Assembly: GCF_001310955.1 (NCBI RefSeq)
Contig: NZ_BAZX01000033.1
Coordinates: forward strand, 1-44,102
Origin: Marinifilum fragile JCM 15579
GTDB lineage: Bacteria > Bacteroidota > Bacteroidia > Bacteroidales > Marinifilaceae
Direction: 5' to 3'
Length of the DNA: 44,102 nucleotides
Shown here: piece by piece, positions 34,181-42,991 of the stretch
Layout of the letters: every line of letters starts with the position of its first letter
How positions within the stretch are numbered: position 1 is the first letter of the stretch
Notes under the pieces: generated by a model
Told to the model about the DNA's origin: nothing
What the model saw: only the letters and a program-made list of their open reading frames with translations
Database searches by the model: none
Made by a program: the position numbers and the translations under genes

Positions 34181-34338
34181 TCTTCAATAATTTGTTCTGC
34201 TTGCAAAGATAAAACTGATAATTGGGCTTAGCGAGTTTTAGGCATAAAAAATACCGCTCTTTTGAGAAAGAACGACTGTAAAAATGATAATAAACCTTAT
34301 GGGGATTGAAATTAGTTGTTAAATAAAATGTGTGTGGT

Positions 34339-34788
34339 TTAGTTTAATTTGTGATGGGAGAATTTTCCATTACATTTAAACCATTCTCTTTCAGACTTTC
34401 TTTTATCACTTTTAGGGCTAAAACTTAAATAGAAAGCTACCCATAACACGAACAAAACAATTGCAACTGGGGTTGAACGATTAAAGTAAATGCCTTTGAA
34501 ATTATATAGAATTGCTTTGTGAGGATTATCGGGATCAAACAGTATGATAAATTTTTTCCCAAGTGGATATTCAACATTTTCCAATCCTTTTATATGGTAG
34601 GTTTTAGCATTAACTTCATATTGAATGATGGAGTAAAAGGAATAGAGTTGTCCCATATTGTCCTTACTGGTTTTAATAACAATTCCTTCAGTTTTATTCC
34701 CATTCAATAGCAATCTCCAATTGCTGTGAATTGGAATGAGCAGTATTAATGCAGTAATAATAAAGAATCGAAAACCAGTAATTTTCAT
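34339..34788 (-). CDS. DUF3592-like membrane protein
   Basis: The 149-residue protein has an N-terminal membrane segment (about 7-22), an extracytoplasmic beta-rich part with KTEGIVIKTSKDN and FDPDNPHKAIL, typical of DUF3592, and a second membrane segment (about 107-125) before a basic tail. No role is known. It has no clear operon partner. Confidence 0.7.
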   Translation of the reverse strand: MKITGFRFFIITALILLIPIHSNWRLLLNGNKTEGIVIKTSKDNMGQLYSFYSIIQYEVNAKTYHIKGLENVEYPLGKKFIILFDPDNPHKAILYNFKGIYFNRSTPVAIVLFVLWVAFYLSFSPKSDKRKSEREWFKCNGKFSHHKLN

Positions 34789-34840
34789 GAATTAACGTTG
34801 TTTCATTTTCCATAAATTTAATGAAAATTAGGAAATAAAA

Positions 34841-34865
34841 AAGGTCGTCAGAATATGACGACCTT
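34841..34865 (-). terminator. Terminator after luxS
   Basis: AAGGTCGTCA pairs with TGACGACCTT; read on the minus strand it ends in TTTTTTAT. It closes the mtn-luxS operon. Confidence 0.85.
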
Positions 34866-34888
34866 AGTATCTTTATCTTCTTTATGAA

Positions 34889-35368
34889 TTATTGTGGGTA
34901 ATTCAAATTTTCTTCCGTAAGATTAGAAAGTACCTCTTTTCTGTATTTATCTGATTCCCATTTTGCAATGGTTAGATCGTGGCTAACGTAGTTGCCACAT
35001 TCAATTTTGTTGGTTCCAGGAATTTCACCTTCGAAATCAGCCATAAAATCGAACATTTCTTTGGTAACATCAATAATATCTTCTGATTTTAAATCACCAT
35101 GGAAAATAATGTAAAATCCCGTTCTACATCCCATAGGACCAAAATATACAGTCTTTTCTGACCATTTCTTATTGTTTCTTAAGAAAGTTGCACCAAGATG
35201 TTCCATGGTATGCATTGCAGGAATATCCATTGCAGGCTCCTGATTGGCCAATTTGGTTCTGATATCGAATGTTGTGATGGTTTCATCACCAAATCGATCT
35301 TTTCTTGATACGTAAATACCTCTTTTCAATTTATTGTGATCAACCGTAAAGCTATCTATCTTTTCCAT
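34889..35368 (-). CDS. luxS: S-ribosylhomocysteine lyase (autoinducer-2 synthesis)
   Basis: LuxS splits S-ribosylhomocysteine to homocysteine and DPD, the precursor of AI-2. The 159-residue length is usual. The metal site is shown by HTMEHLGATFLRN (about residues 52-64) and the catalytic cysteine by GPMGCRTGFY (about 80-89), with a distal Cys in KIECGNYVSHD. It lies 15 bases after mtn on the same strand, so the two enzymes that detoxify S-adenosylhomocysteine are co-transcribed. Confidence 0.96.
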   Translation of the reverse strand: MEKIDSFTVDHNKLKRGIYVSRKDRFGDETITTFDIRTKLANQEPAMDIPAMHTMEHLGATFLRNNKKWSEKTVYFGPMGCRTGFYIIFHGDLKSEDIIDVTKEMFDFMADFEGEIPGTNKIECGNYVSHDLTIAKWESDKYRKEVLSNLTEENLNYPQ

Positions 35369-35383
35369 ATTTTTTTATTTATA

Positions 35384-36082
35384 CTATTTTGCTAATTCTT
35401 TGGTCATTTCAACAACCATATTTGCTGAGTTTACAGCGGCTGTTTCAACAAATTCTTCATACTCGATTGCATTCTCTTGTCCTGCAATATCCGAAATTGA
35501 TCGGATAACTACAAAAGGAATCTTAAATTGAAAGCAAGTTTGAGCGATTGCAGCTCCTTCCATTTCCACAGCTTCAGCAGAAGGGAAGGTATCTTTAATT
35601 TTTTTAGTGGCTTCAGGATTATTCATAAACTGATCGCCGGTAAGAATTGTTGCCTTCTTGGTTTTTACATCAATCAATTTGTGAATGCATTTATCAGCCA
35701 AATCGATTAGTTTTTCATCAGCAACAAAGCTCGCAGGCATCCCTGGAACCTGACCGGTTTTGTATCCAAAAACTGTACAGTCCATATCGTGATGAATCAA
35801 TTCTTTTGAGATTACAATATCACCAACTTTTAAATCACCAGGAAATCCTCCTGCAGCACCGGTGTTTATTACAAAATCAGGAGAGTAGTTGTCGATCATG
35901 ATGGCCGCACCAATTGCTGCATTTACCTTTCCAATGCCTGATTGTAACAGAACAATATCATTTCCGTTTAGCTTTCCGGTATAGAAAACAAAACCACCTT
36001 TTTTTTGTTCATTTTTATCCGACAATAGTGCTCGAAGTCTTACAACCTCAATTTCCATTGCCCCAATAATACCTATTTTCAT
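35384..36082 (-). CDS. mtn: 5'-methylthioadenosine/S-adenosylhomocysteine nucleosidase
   Basis: Mtn (Pfs) removes adenine from methylthioadenosine and S-adenosylhomocysteine; with LuxS it recycles the latter to homocysteine. The 232-residue protein opens MKIGIIGAMEIEV and has SGIGKVNAAIGA, NTGAAGGF, and AVEMEGAAIAQTCF near 168-181 for the ribose-binding Met-Glu pair. The Asp of RSISDIAG near 195 is the catalytic acid. It is the first gene of the mtn-luxS operon and is divergent from oxyR. Confidence 0.96.
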   Translation of the reverse strand: MKIGIIGAMEIEVVRLRALLSDKNEQKKGGFVFYTGKLNGNDIVLLQSGIGKVNAAIGAAIMIDNYSPDFVINTGAAGGFPGDLKVGDIVISKELIHHDMDCTVFGYKTGQVPGMPASFVADEKLIDLADKCIHKLIDVKTKKATILTGDQFMNNPEATKKIKDTFPSAEAVEMEGAAIAQTCFQFKIPFVVIRSISDIAGQENAIEYEEFVETAAVNSANMVVEMTKELAK

Positions 36083-36304
36083 GGATACAGTATAAAGTTC
36101 AAAGTTTGAATAATAAAGTTCTAATGCCTTTATAGTTCGATTTATTCATAGCTTACAAAGTTATAAACAATTCGTGTTTTTTTATCTTTCGATATTTAAT
36201 AAAAGTAGATATTACCTGAAATTATGACCATTGCTCATGATAGCTTAGTAGTATTAGATAATTTAATTAAATTTAGGCTATTAATTAAAAATAATTATTG
36301 GTGT

Positions 36305-37252
36305 ATGACCTTAAAACAGCTGGAATATGCTTTGGCTTTGCAAAAATTAGGCGGATATGGTAAGGTTGCCAAGTTTATGGGGGTGTCGCAACCTGCTGTT
36401 AGCTTGCAAATACAAGCATTGGAAGAAGAACTGGGCATAAAGCTCTTCGATAGAAGTAAGAAACAGGTGGAACCTACTACAAATGGGAATCTTTTTCTGG
36501 AAAAAGCACAATTGTTGATTACAGAATCGAAGCACCTAGAAGATTTTGCCGTGAATTTATCTGAAGATATTCAGGGAGAGCTTTGCTTGGGAATCATACC
36601 AACCCTTTCGCCATATTTGGTGCCTTTGTTTGTGGATGAACTCAATCAGCGATATCCGAAATTGAAACTTACGGTTAAGGAAATGATAACAGAGGAGGTT
36701 TTACAAGGCGTGAAGGATGGTAGTTTGCATGGAGGAATCATTTCAACCCCAATTCAATTGAAGAGCAATCTGGAAGTTTGCCCGGTTTTCTATGAAAAGT
36801 TCTATTTGTATGTATCCGATAAGCATGATTTGTTCGCTAAAGATGAAATTGGCATTGATGAGTTAGATCATGAAAGCATTTGGATGCTTAAGGAAGGGAA
36901 TTGTTTTATGGATCAGGTTACCAATATCTGTTCATTAAACAGAAAAGAGGAAAATGAACTGGTTTATGAAAGCAATAATATTGATGCCTTACGAAGAATT
37001 GTGGAATATAAAGGAGGAATTACTTTTGTTCCTGAGTTGGCAACTTTAATGATTCCATCCGATCAGGAGGACTTGCTCAAAGATATCAAGGGAAGCGATA
37101 AGGTAAGAGAAATCAGTTTGATTCAACTGAAAAGTGAGGTACGAAAGAACCTTTTGAACTCGGTAATAGGTACCATTAAGGATTGTATCCCAAAGCAGAT
37201 GCTAAATAAAGAGAATAAGGAGGTGGTAAAAACAAATTTTATAGAACAATGA
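36305..37252 (+). CDS. oxyR: OxyR-type LysR regulator of peroxide response
   Basis: I choose the ATG at 36305 (MTLKQLEYALALQ); an in-frame ATG 81 bases upstream adds a tail foreign to LysR proteins. The 315-residue product has an N-terminal winged helix and an effector domain. The segment KEGNCFMDQVTNICSL places C200 and C209 nine residues apart, matching C199 and C208 of E. coli OxyR, whose disulfide switches on peroxide-defence genes. The following DALRRIVEYKGGITFVPELA also matches OxyR. A -7-like TATCTTTC lies upstream near 36183-36190. It overlaps the ABM gene by 4 bases (ATGA). Confidence 0.93.
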   Translation: MTLKQLEYALALQKLGGYGKVAKFMGVSQPAVSLQIQALEEELGIKLFDRSKKQVEPTTNGNLFLEKAQLLITESKHLEDFAVNLSEDIQGELCLGIIPTLSPYLVPLFVDELNQRYPKLKLTVKEMITEEVLQGVKDGSLHGGIISTPIQLKSNLEVCPVFYEKFYLYVSDKHDLFAKDEIGIDELDHESIWMLKEGNCFMDQVTNICSLNRKEENELVYESNNIDALRRIVEYKGGITFVPELATLMIPSDQEDLLKDIKGSDKVREISLIQLKSEVRKNLLNSVIGTIKDCIPKQMLNKENKEVVKTNFIEQ

Positions 37253-37566
37253 TTGCCAAGACATTTAAAACACCATATTATGCTGTAATTTTCTCATCAG
37301 TGAGGGAAGAAGGAGACAAGGGCTATTCTGAAATGGCCGATACAATGATAGAGTTGGCTCATACGCAAGCAGGATTTCTGGGGGTAGAATCCGCCAGGAA
37401 TGAATTGGGCATAACGGTCTCTTATTGGGAGAGTTTAGATGCAATTCAAAAATGGCAAGAACATCCGGCGCATAAAATTGCCCAGAAAAGAGGTAAAGAA
37501 GAGTGGTATAAGAAATATGCCGTTCGTATCTGTAGAGTGGATTCTGATTACTTTTTTGAGAAATAA
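37249..37566 (+). CDS. Antibiotic biosynthesis monooxygenase (ABM) domain protein
   Basis: The 105-residue protein fits the ABM fold: YYAVIFSSVREEGDKGYSEMADTMIELAHTQAGFLGVESAR, then VSYWESLDAIQKWQEHPAHKIAQKRGKEEWY, a pattern shared by small dimeric haem-degrading or cofactor-free oxygenases. It starts inside the oxyR stop codon, so it is translated with oxyR and could be part of an oxidative response. The substrate is unknown. Confidence 0.82.
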   Translation: MIAKTFKTPYYAVIFSSVREEGDKGYSEMADTMIELAHTQAGFLGVESARNELGITVSYWESLDAIQKWQEHPAHKIAQKRGKEEWYKKYAVRICRVDSDYFFEK

Positions 37567-37569
37567 GGC

Positions 37570-37809
37570 TTACCTTCGAATTAATCCAATTAACCAGATT
37601 AACAGAACGGCTCCTAGTGTTGAGGCGACAAGTAAACCAAAAAAGCCAGGCATATGGATGTGGAGATGATCCAAAATGCTTCCTCCAATGAAGGCTCCAA
37701 TGATTCCCACGATCATGTTGACTAGAAGTCCCTGGCCTTTTCCTTTAACGATGATGCTGCCCAGCCAGCCGGCAATGATTCCAATGATAATAAAGAGAAT
37801 GTAGTTCAT
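37570..37809 (-). CDS. GlsB/YeaQ/YmgE-family membrane protein
   Basis: The 79-residue protein has three membrane segments with glycine zippers: IIGIIAGWLGSIIVKGKGQG, VGIIGAFIGGSIL and LVASTLGAVLLIWLIGL. This pattern is typical of the family (also called transglycosylase-associated), which is induced under stress in many bacteria. It converges on the ABM gene with 3 bases between the two stops. Confidence 0.9.
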   Translation of the reverse strand: MNYILFIIIGIIAGWLGSIIVKGKGQGLLVNMIVGIIGAFIGGSILDHLHIHMPGFFGLLVASTLGAVLLIWLIGLIRR

Positions 37810-38459
37810 AATGTTGCGTATTGGTTTTTATTAAGATACGAAAAAATATGTAAGTTCATTTATTCAGGTAGGAATTGACATGCTTTGTCTTCAAGCCAGA
37901 AGGCTTGTTTTTTATCCTCAAGCCGGTTTGGCTTTTCATTTTTGGGTTATTCGCTATCATTCATGAGATCCAATTTGTTACGGTAGACTCGAAGCAAAAA
38001 GGTCAAGCCAATCAGATACAGCTTGCCATTCCATGGTTATGGTGTGTGCCGATTTGCTCCCGATCAAAATGTCTCTTTTAGATGGAATTGGATTTCTCCC
38101 ATTCAGGGGAGATCCCGATAGGGAGAGGGGTGTTGTAATAGTGTTGTTTTGTCTTTAAGCCAGACAGGCTGTTCTTATCCTCAAGCCGAATGGGCTCAAA
38201 CTTTTCTCCTTAGATGAGAAAAGTGTGCAAAAGAATCAAGCCAATCGGATACTGCTCGCCATTCCATGGTTACGGTGTGCCTCGACTCGCGTCCGATTGG
38301 CGGCTCCCGATCGAGATGATATCAGTATTGTAAGCTGAAACTTTCAGTGTTCTACATTTATGGATCAAACTGTTAATTTTCTCTTAAATGAGTAGGGTTT
38401 TGTGTGTTTGATTTGTGATGCTTTGTTTTTTCATTAACTTCAAATGAGTATTAAGCTTA
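37810..38459. repeat. Repeat mosaic upstream of ovoA
   Basis: No gene lies in these 650 bases. Repeat units shared with 40,607-42,000 are: TCTTCAAGCC-type units (37889-37934 and 38153-38198); a palindromic unit with arms CCAATCGGA/TCCGATTGG (38233-38313, with a diverged copy at 38011-38060); and a unit GATCAAAATGTCTCTTTTAG...GGGAGAGGGGTG (38062-38133). From about 38330 to 38459 the DNA is unique and AT-rich and holds the ovoA control region. Confidence 0.7.
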
Positions 38460-40606
38460 ATGAAATTTGCAATGGAAGATAAAAAAGATATCCTATTGGA
38501 TAATGACATACTTGTAAACAAATCTCCAATTTTAAATCAGGGCACACCTGAGGAAAAGAGGGCGGAGATTTTAAGATACTTTCAGCTTACCTGGGAGCTG
38601 GATAATAGATTGTACGACAGCTTAAAGAGTGAAGAGGCATTCTATATGAGGGCTGATCCGCTTCGCCATCCTTTGATATTTTACATTGGACATACGGCTA
38701 CCTTTTTCATCAATAAATTGATTCTGGCGGGAGTTCTAAATGAGAGATTGAACCCCAAGTTTGAATCGATGTTTGCGGTTGGTGTCGATGAAATGTCATG
38801 GGACGATTTGAATGAACAACATTACGACTGGCCTAAGTTGGAGGATGTAAGGCAATATCGCAGGCAAGTGAAGCAAGTCATCGAAAACCTGATTCTTGAA
38901 CTTCCCCTGCAAATGCCCATCAATTGGGAGTCTCAATTTTGGGTGATCTTGATGGGGATTGAACATCAGCGAATTCACATTGAGACCTCGTCGGTATTGA
39001 TCAGGCAACTACCTATTGATGAAGTTCAGAAAATTGATCTGTTTGAAAGCTGTACAGAGAGAGGTTTGGCTCCTGAAAATGTACTGCAAAAAGTAGAGGC
39101 AGGAAAGGTGAGCATAGGAAAGGGTCGCGATGATGCTCTTTATGGCTGGGACAATGAATTTGGAAGCTTTAAATCTGAAATTAAATCTTTTAATGCTTCG
39201 AAGTATTTGGTTTCGAATCAGGAGTTTAAAGAATTTGTGGATGATGATGGCTATGGAAACGAAAAATGGTGGACCGAAGAGGGTTGGGCCTGGGTGCAAT
39301 ACAAGAAATGTAGCTTCCCATTCTTTTGGTTAAAGGATGGAGAGCAGTGGAAGCTTCGTTTGATGAGCGAGGAGATTGAAATGCCCTGGAATTGGCCAGT
39401 GGAAGTAAATTATTTGGAGGCCAAGGCTTTTTGCAACTGGAAATCGGCGCAAGAGGGAAAGAAACTGAGAATGCGACCGAAACGGAGTATTACCGTCTTT
39501 ACGATAGTGTGCAAATTCAGGATCAACCGGAATGGAAGCAAGCGCCTGGAAATATCAATCTGGAACATTATGCGTCACCTTGTCCGGTAGACCAATTCGA
39601 ATCGGCTGGTTTTTACGATGTGATTGGGAATGTGTGGCAATGGACCGAAATGCCGATTTCAGGATTGGATGGTTTTGAAGTGCATCCTTTCTATGATGAT
39701 TTTTCGACTCCTACTTTTGATGCCAAGCACAACCTGATAAAAGGAGGATCGTGGATCTCGACAGGAAATCTTGCGATACGAGATTCGCGTTACGCTTTTC
39801 GTCGTCATTTCTTTCAGCATGCAGGGTTCCGATATATCGAATCGGAAGAGGAGGTGGAAATCAAATCGGATTATTATGAAACCGATGAGCTGGTTTCGCA
39901 ATATTGTGAGTTTCAGTACGGACAAAAGTACTTTGGAGTAGAAAATTATGCGCTTTCATGTATCGGCTTAATAAAAAGCCACATAAAGGATGTGAAGAGA
40001 AGTAATGCTTTGGATTTGGGATGTGCAACCGGACGCATGACTTTCGAACTGGCAAAGTATTTCGATCATGTTACGGGGCTTGATTTTTCGGCTCGCTTCA
40101 TTCGAATTGGTACACAGCTTAAAGAGAGTGGGAAATTGAATTACATCCGACAAGAGGAGGGGCAACTGAATTCATACCAGGAATTTAAATTGAGCGACTT
40201 TGGTTTGGATCAATATCGTGATAAGGTAGAATTTTACCAGGCTGATGCTTGTAACTTGAAGACCTTGTACACGGGTTGCGATTTGGTTTTTGCAGGGAAC
40301 TTGCTAGACAGACTGTACGACCCGAAGAAATTCCTGAAAGAGATTGCCAATAGAATCAACAAGGATGGTTTGTTGGTGTTGACTTCTCCTTATACCTGGT
40401 TGGAGGAGTTTACCGAAGTGGAAAACTGGATCGGTGGCTTTAGAAAGGATGGTGAGCCTTATTCTACTCTTCAAGGTTTAAAGGATCTCTTGTCTGATCA
40501 GTTTGATATGATGGAAGAACCCCAGGATGTGCCTTTTGTGATTCGGGAAACATCGCGCAAGTTTCAGCATACGGTAGCGGAAATGACGGTTTGGAGAAAG
40601 AAGTGA
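38460..40606 (+). pseudogene. ovoA: 5-histidylcysteine sulfoxide synthase with methyltransferase domain (OvoA), one frameshift
   Basis: OvoA joins cysteine to histidine with oxygen and then methylates the product, towards ovothiol A. The first frame starts at 38460 with a DinB-like domain (HPLIFYIGHTATFF; HQRIHIE, the H-x3-H-x-E iron ligands) and an FGE-sulfatase-like domain. It breaks at about 39474, where one C seems missing (ATGCG for ATGCCG); in the next frame TETEYYRLYDS continues, then GGSWISTGN and a SAM methyltransferase (NALDLGCATGRMTFELA). Repaired, it is about 715 residues, full length for this two-part enzyme. An error in the sequence is as likely as true loss. The start may instead be the Met at 38472. 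Confidence 0.88.
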
Positions 40607-40800
40607 TTAGCGATGAGTAATGAATGATTGGGATAAGGGGTGTAATGTTTTGTCTTATCCTCTAGCTGGATGGGCTATTCTGTTTAATCATCATTTTCGC
40701 CTATGAGTACCCCACCTGCGTTGCTCATGCCGAACTGGTTTGAATCGGGATTGTGATAAATTGGTGACAGTTCTTAATTGAAGGGATTGTTATTTGGTGG

Positions 40801-40940
40801 GTTTGCCTGAAGGGCAATGATCATATAGCCCAGGGGAAGGGAGTGATAATGACCGCACCCTGGGTTAATGAGTTTGATTTGGAATCGTCGCAAGTGGGAG
40901 TGTTGTTTGATGTGGGTTGCTTATTGCGACGGATAGAATG
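40801..40940. repeat. REP-like structured repeat, copy 1
   Basis: It contains three hairpins in order: GCC-TGAA-GGGC, AGCCCAGG/CCCTGGGTT (40827-40866) and CGTCGCAA/TTGCGACG (40886-40931). The same order and most of the sequence recur at 41613-41752. Confidence 0.65.
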
Positions 40941-41612
40941 GCTTGTTATTGTCTTCTTGCCAGACGGGATGTTTTTTTTCCTCAAGCCGGATGGGCTATT
41001 CTTTTGTCATTACCACAAAAGAATCAAAAGTCTAGGTGTAAGCACTCGGTGACCCATTACGGCTCAATGATGAAAAGAAATAATAGTTGCGTTCGTACCT
41101 CACTCCACAGAATTTCTTTTTAGTCATCATCTTCGCCTATGGGTGCCCCACCTGCGTTGCTCATACCAAGCTGGCTTGAATTGGGGGTAGTTTCCGATCA
41201 AAGTGTCTCTTTTAGATGGAATTGGATTTCTCCCATTCAGGGGAGATCCCTACAGGGAGAGGGGTGTGATAAGTTCGCTTTATCTTCAAGCCGGATGGGC
41301 TCATACTTTTTATTCATTTATAATTTTCGCGGGCATTCATGAGCTCCCTTCGGTCGGTTCCATTGAAGAGAAAGTAAGCAAAGAATCTACGGCGCATTTA
41401 CTCAGTGACCCATACGGCTCCAAAGCGAATAGAAATAGATAGTCTCACTCATACTTCGTTCGACAGCATTTCTATTTGTCGCTTTCTCTGCCTATGGGGC
41501 CCTACTTGCGTAGCTGATGCCGGTCCCCACAAAAATTGAGGGGTTAACTTTTATTCGAGTTATTGTATTAGTTTGTCTGACCTTGATTCCAATTGCATTA
41601 TTTCAAATCATG

Positions 41613-41752
41613 GTTTGCCTGAAGGGCAAATATCATATAGCCCAGGGTAAGGGAGTGATAACGACTGCCGCCCTGGGTTAGTGTGTTCTAAATGTAATCG
41701 TCGCAAGTGGGAGTGTTGTTTGATGTGGGGTGTTTATTGCGACGGATAATGG
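41613..41752. repeat. REP-like structured repeat, copy 2
   Basis: This is the second copy of the unit at 40801-40940, with the same three hairpins; differences are scattered substitutions and short indels, and loop sequences vary more than stems. Confidence 0.65.
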
Positions 41753-41869
41753 ATTGGTTTGTTTTGTCTTCAAGCCAGACGGGCTCTTACTTTTTTATTC
41801 ATTCATAATTTTAACGGGTATTCATGAGCTCGCAAAGCTCGGTTCCTTAGATGAGAAAAGTAAGCAAAA

Positions 41870-41951
41870 GAATCAAGCCAATCGGATACTGTTCGCCATT
41901 CCATGGTTACGGCGTGCCCCGACTCGCGTCCGATTGGCGGCTCCCGATCAA
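41870..41951. repeat. CCAATCGGA palindromic repeat
   Basis: The arms CCAATCGGA and TCCGATTGG flank a centre with ATTCCATGGT. The same unit is at 38233-38313, nearly identical, and a diverged one at 38011-38060. Confidence 0.65.
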
Positions 41952-42000
41952 TGTGTCTCTTTTGAAATGTTTTATTGAATAGAAAGAAATGTAGGGTACT

Positions 42001-42705
42001 TTATTCTACTTTCTCTATTATGACTTCTTCAGCTTCGCCGGACCAATAATGAACAGGAGCTTCTAATTTTTTAGATATTAATTCTTGTATGTCTGGTCTA
42101 ACAGTCATTTGCCCTTTCATAATAGCTTGGAAGACTGGTTTTGTTAGAGGAAGGGATTCAGTCAGATCATGAAATAAAAGACCTAGCTTTCTTAGTCGTG
42201 TTTTTAGGATATCAGGATAAACCAACCTGTGTTGATCTATTGAAGTTTCGAAGACTTGATTGGCATTACAAAAGCGTACTTGCTCAGGGAGTTGATTCCC
42301 ACAGTTGGGGCAGTAGTTTAGCGCTTCTAATATTAGATGGTTACATGAAGTGCACTTGTGTTGTGTTAGGTAATGCTTTTCAGCTGATTTAAGTTTGTAA
42401 TCTTTTGTGAAATCAGGTTCAGTGATAAAAGGAAGTGACTTTTCTTCATCCTTATGGTTTTGCTCCCATTTATTTTTGAATGAGTAGTGAGGATCTTGTG
42501 TTTTCTCAATGATTTTATGAAAATCGAACTCGAATATTTCTGTTAGTACTAAAATGCTGTATTCATCTATTCTTTTTACCCCGGAAAAAATGGAGTGAGC
42601 TCTTAATTCGCTTACTCTTAATTTTTCGAAAATTTGTTCAAAACTAAGGTTTTTTGCCTTCATGGCTTCTTCGAAGACTTCAGGAATAATGTAATATTTT
42701 GTCAT
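42001..42705 (-). CDS. HTH-zinc ribbon-HTH protein of unknown function
   Basis: The 234-residue protein has a cryptic XRE-like helix-turn-helix at each end: residues about 8-66 (EAMKAKNLSFEQIFEKLRVS, then a GVKRIDEYSILVL part) and about 167-222 (RLRKLGLLFHDLTESLPLTK, then KGQMTVRPDIQELI). Between them is a zinc ribbon with C118-x2-C121-x10-C132-x2-C135. It would bind DNA or a partner as a two-headed adaptor. I know no named family with this order. It is a single gene, followed by repeats downstream and about 290 unique bases upstream. Confidence 0.7.
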   Translation of the reverse strand: MTKYYIIPEVFEEAMKAKNLSFEQIFEKLRVSELRAHSIFSGVKRIDEYSILVLTEIFEFDFHKIIEKTQDPHYSFKNKWEQNHKDEEKSLPFITEPDFTKDYKLKSAEKHYLTQHKCTSCNHLILEALNYCPNCGNQLPEQVRFCNANQVFETSIDQHRLVYPDILKTRLRKLGLLFHDLTESLPLTKPVFQAIMKGQMTVRPDIQELISKKLEAPVHYWSGEAEEVIIEKVE

Positions 42706-42991
42706 TGTATTTGTTGAATATTTTGATTAAAAATAACAATAATAATTCGAAATAGAATGAGAATTAGGATAAATTGTTGTTTGTGGTAATAATGTTTTGT
42801 TAATATTGGTTTTGATGAAAAAGCTAAGATAAATACCCGAGGGCGAAGTTAAAGCTTGTAAATACGGTGTAAATGCCATGTCAACTATTTATCGAATTTA
42901 GGTTTGTCTTACACAAATCATTTTACAGATAAAGCCAAGGGTTTTCCTTGGCTTTGTAATCATTAAATAAATATCGGTAAGGATATTTGTT
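42706..42991. other. Intergenic region with a hairpin
   Basis: It has no gene. AAAGCCAAGG/CCTTGGCTTT forms a strong hairpin at about 42932-42957, between the gene ending at 42992 and the upstream region of the HTH protein. It lacks a T run but may be the end of the minus-strand transcript. Confidence 0.5.

Larger units (their letters stand above)
40607..42000. repeat. Intergenic repeat mosaic (about 1.4 kb)
   Basis: This stretch has no gene. Several repeat families alternate: the REP-like pair at 40801-40940 and 41613-41752; a unit with GACCCAT.ACGGCTC and GCCTATGGG (40689-40743 partial, 41050-41180, 41402-41530); a GATCAAAGTGTCTC unit at 41196-41268; TCTTCAAGCC units at 40953-41000, 41282-41305 and 41765-41790; and the CCAATCGGA palindrome at 41870-41951. 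Apparent open frames of 60-80 codons here are repeat sequence. Confidence 0.75.

Noticed and set aside
40843..41442. Open frames of 60-80 codons in the repeat region
   Set aside because: They fall in duplicated intergenic repeats, have no ribosome sites, and their products are repeat translations.
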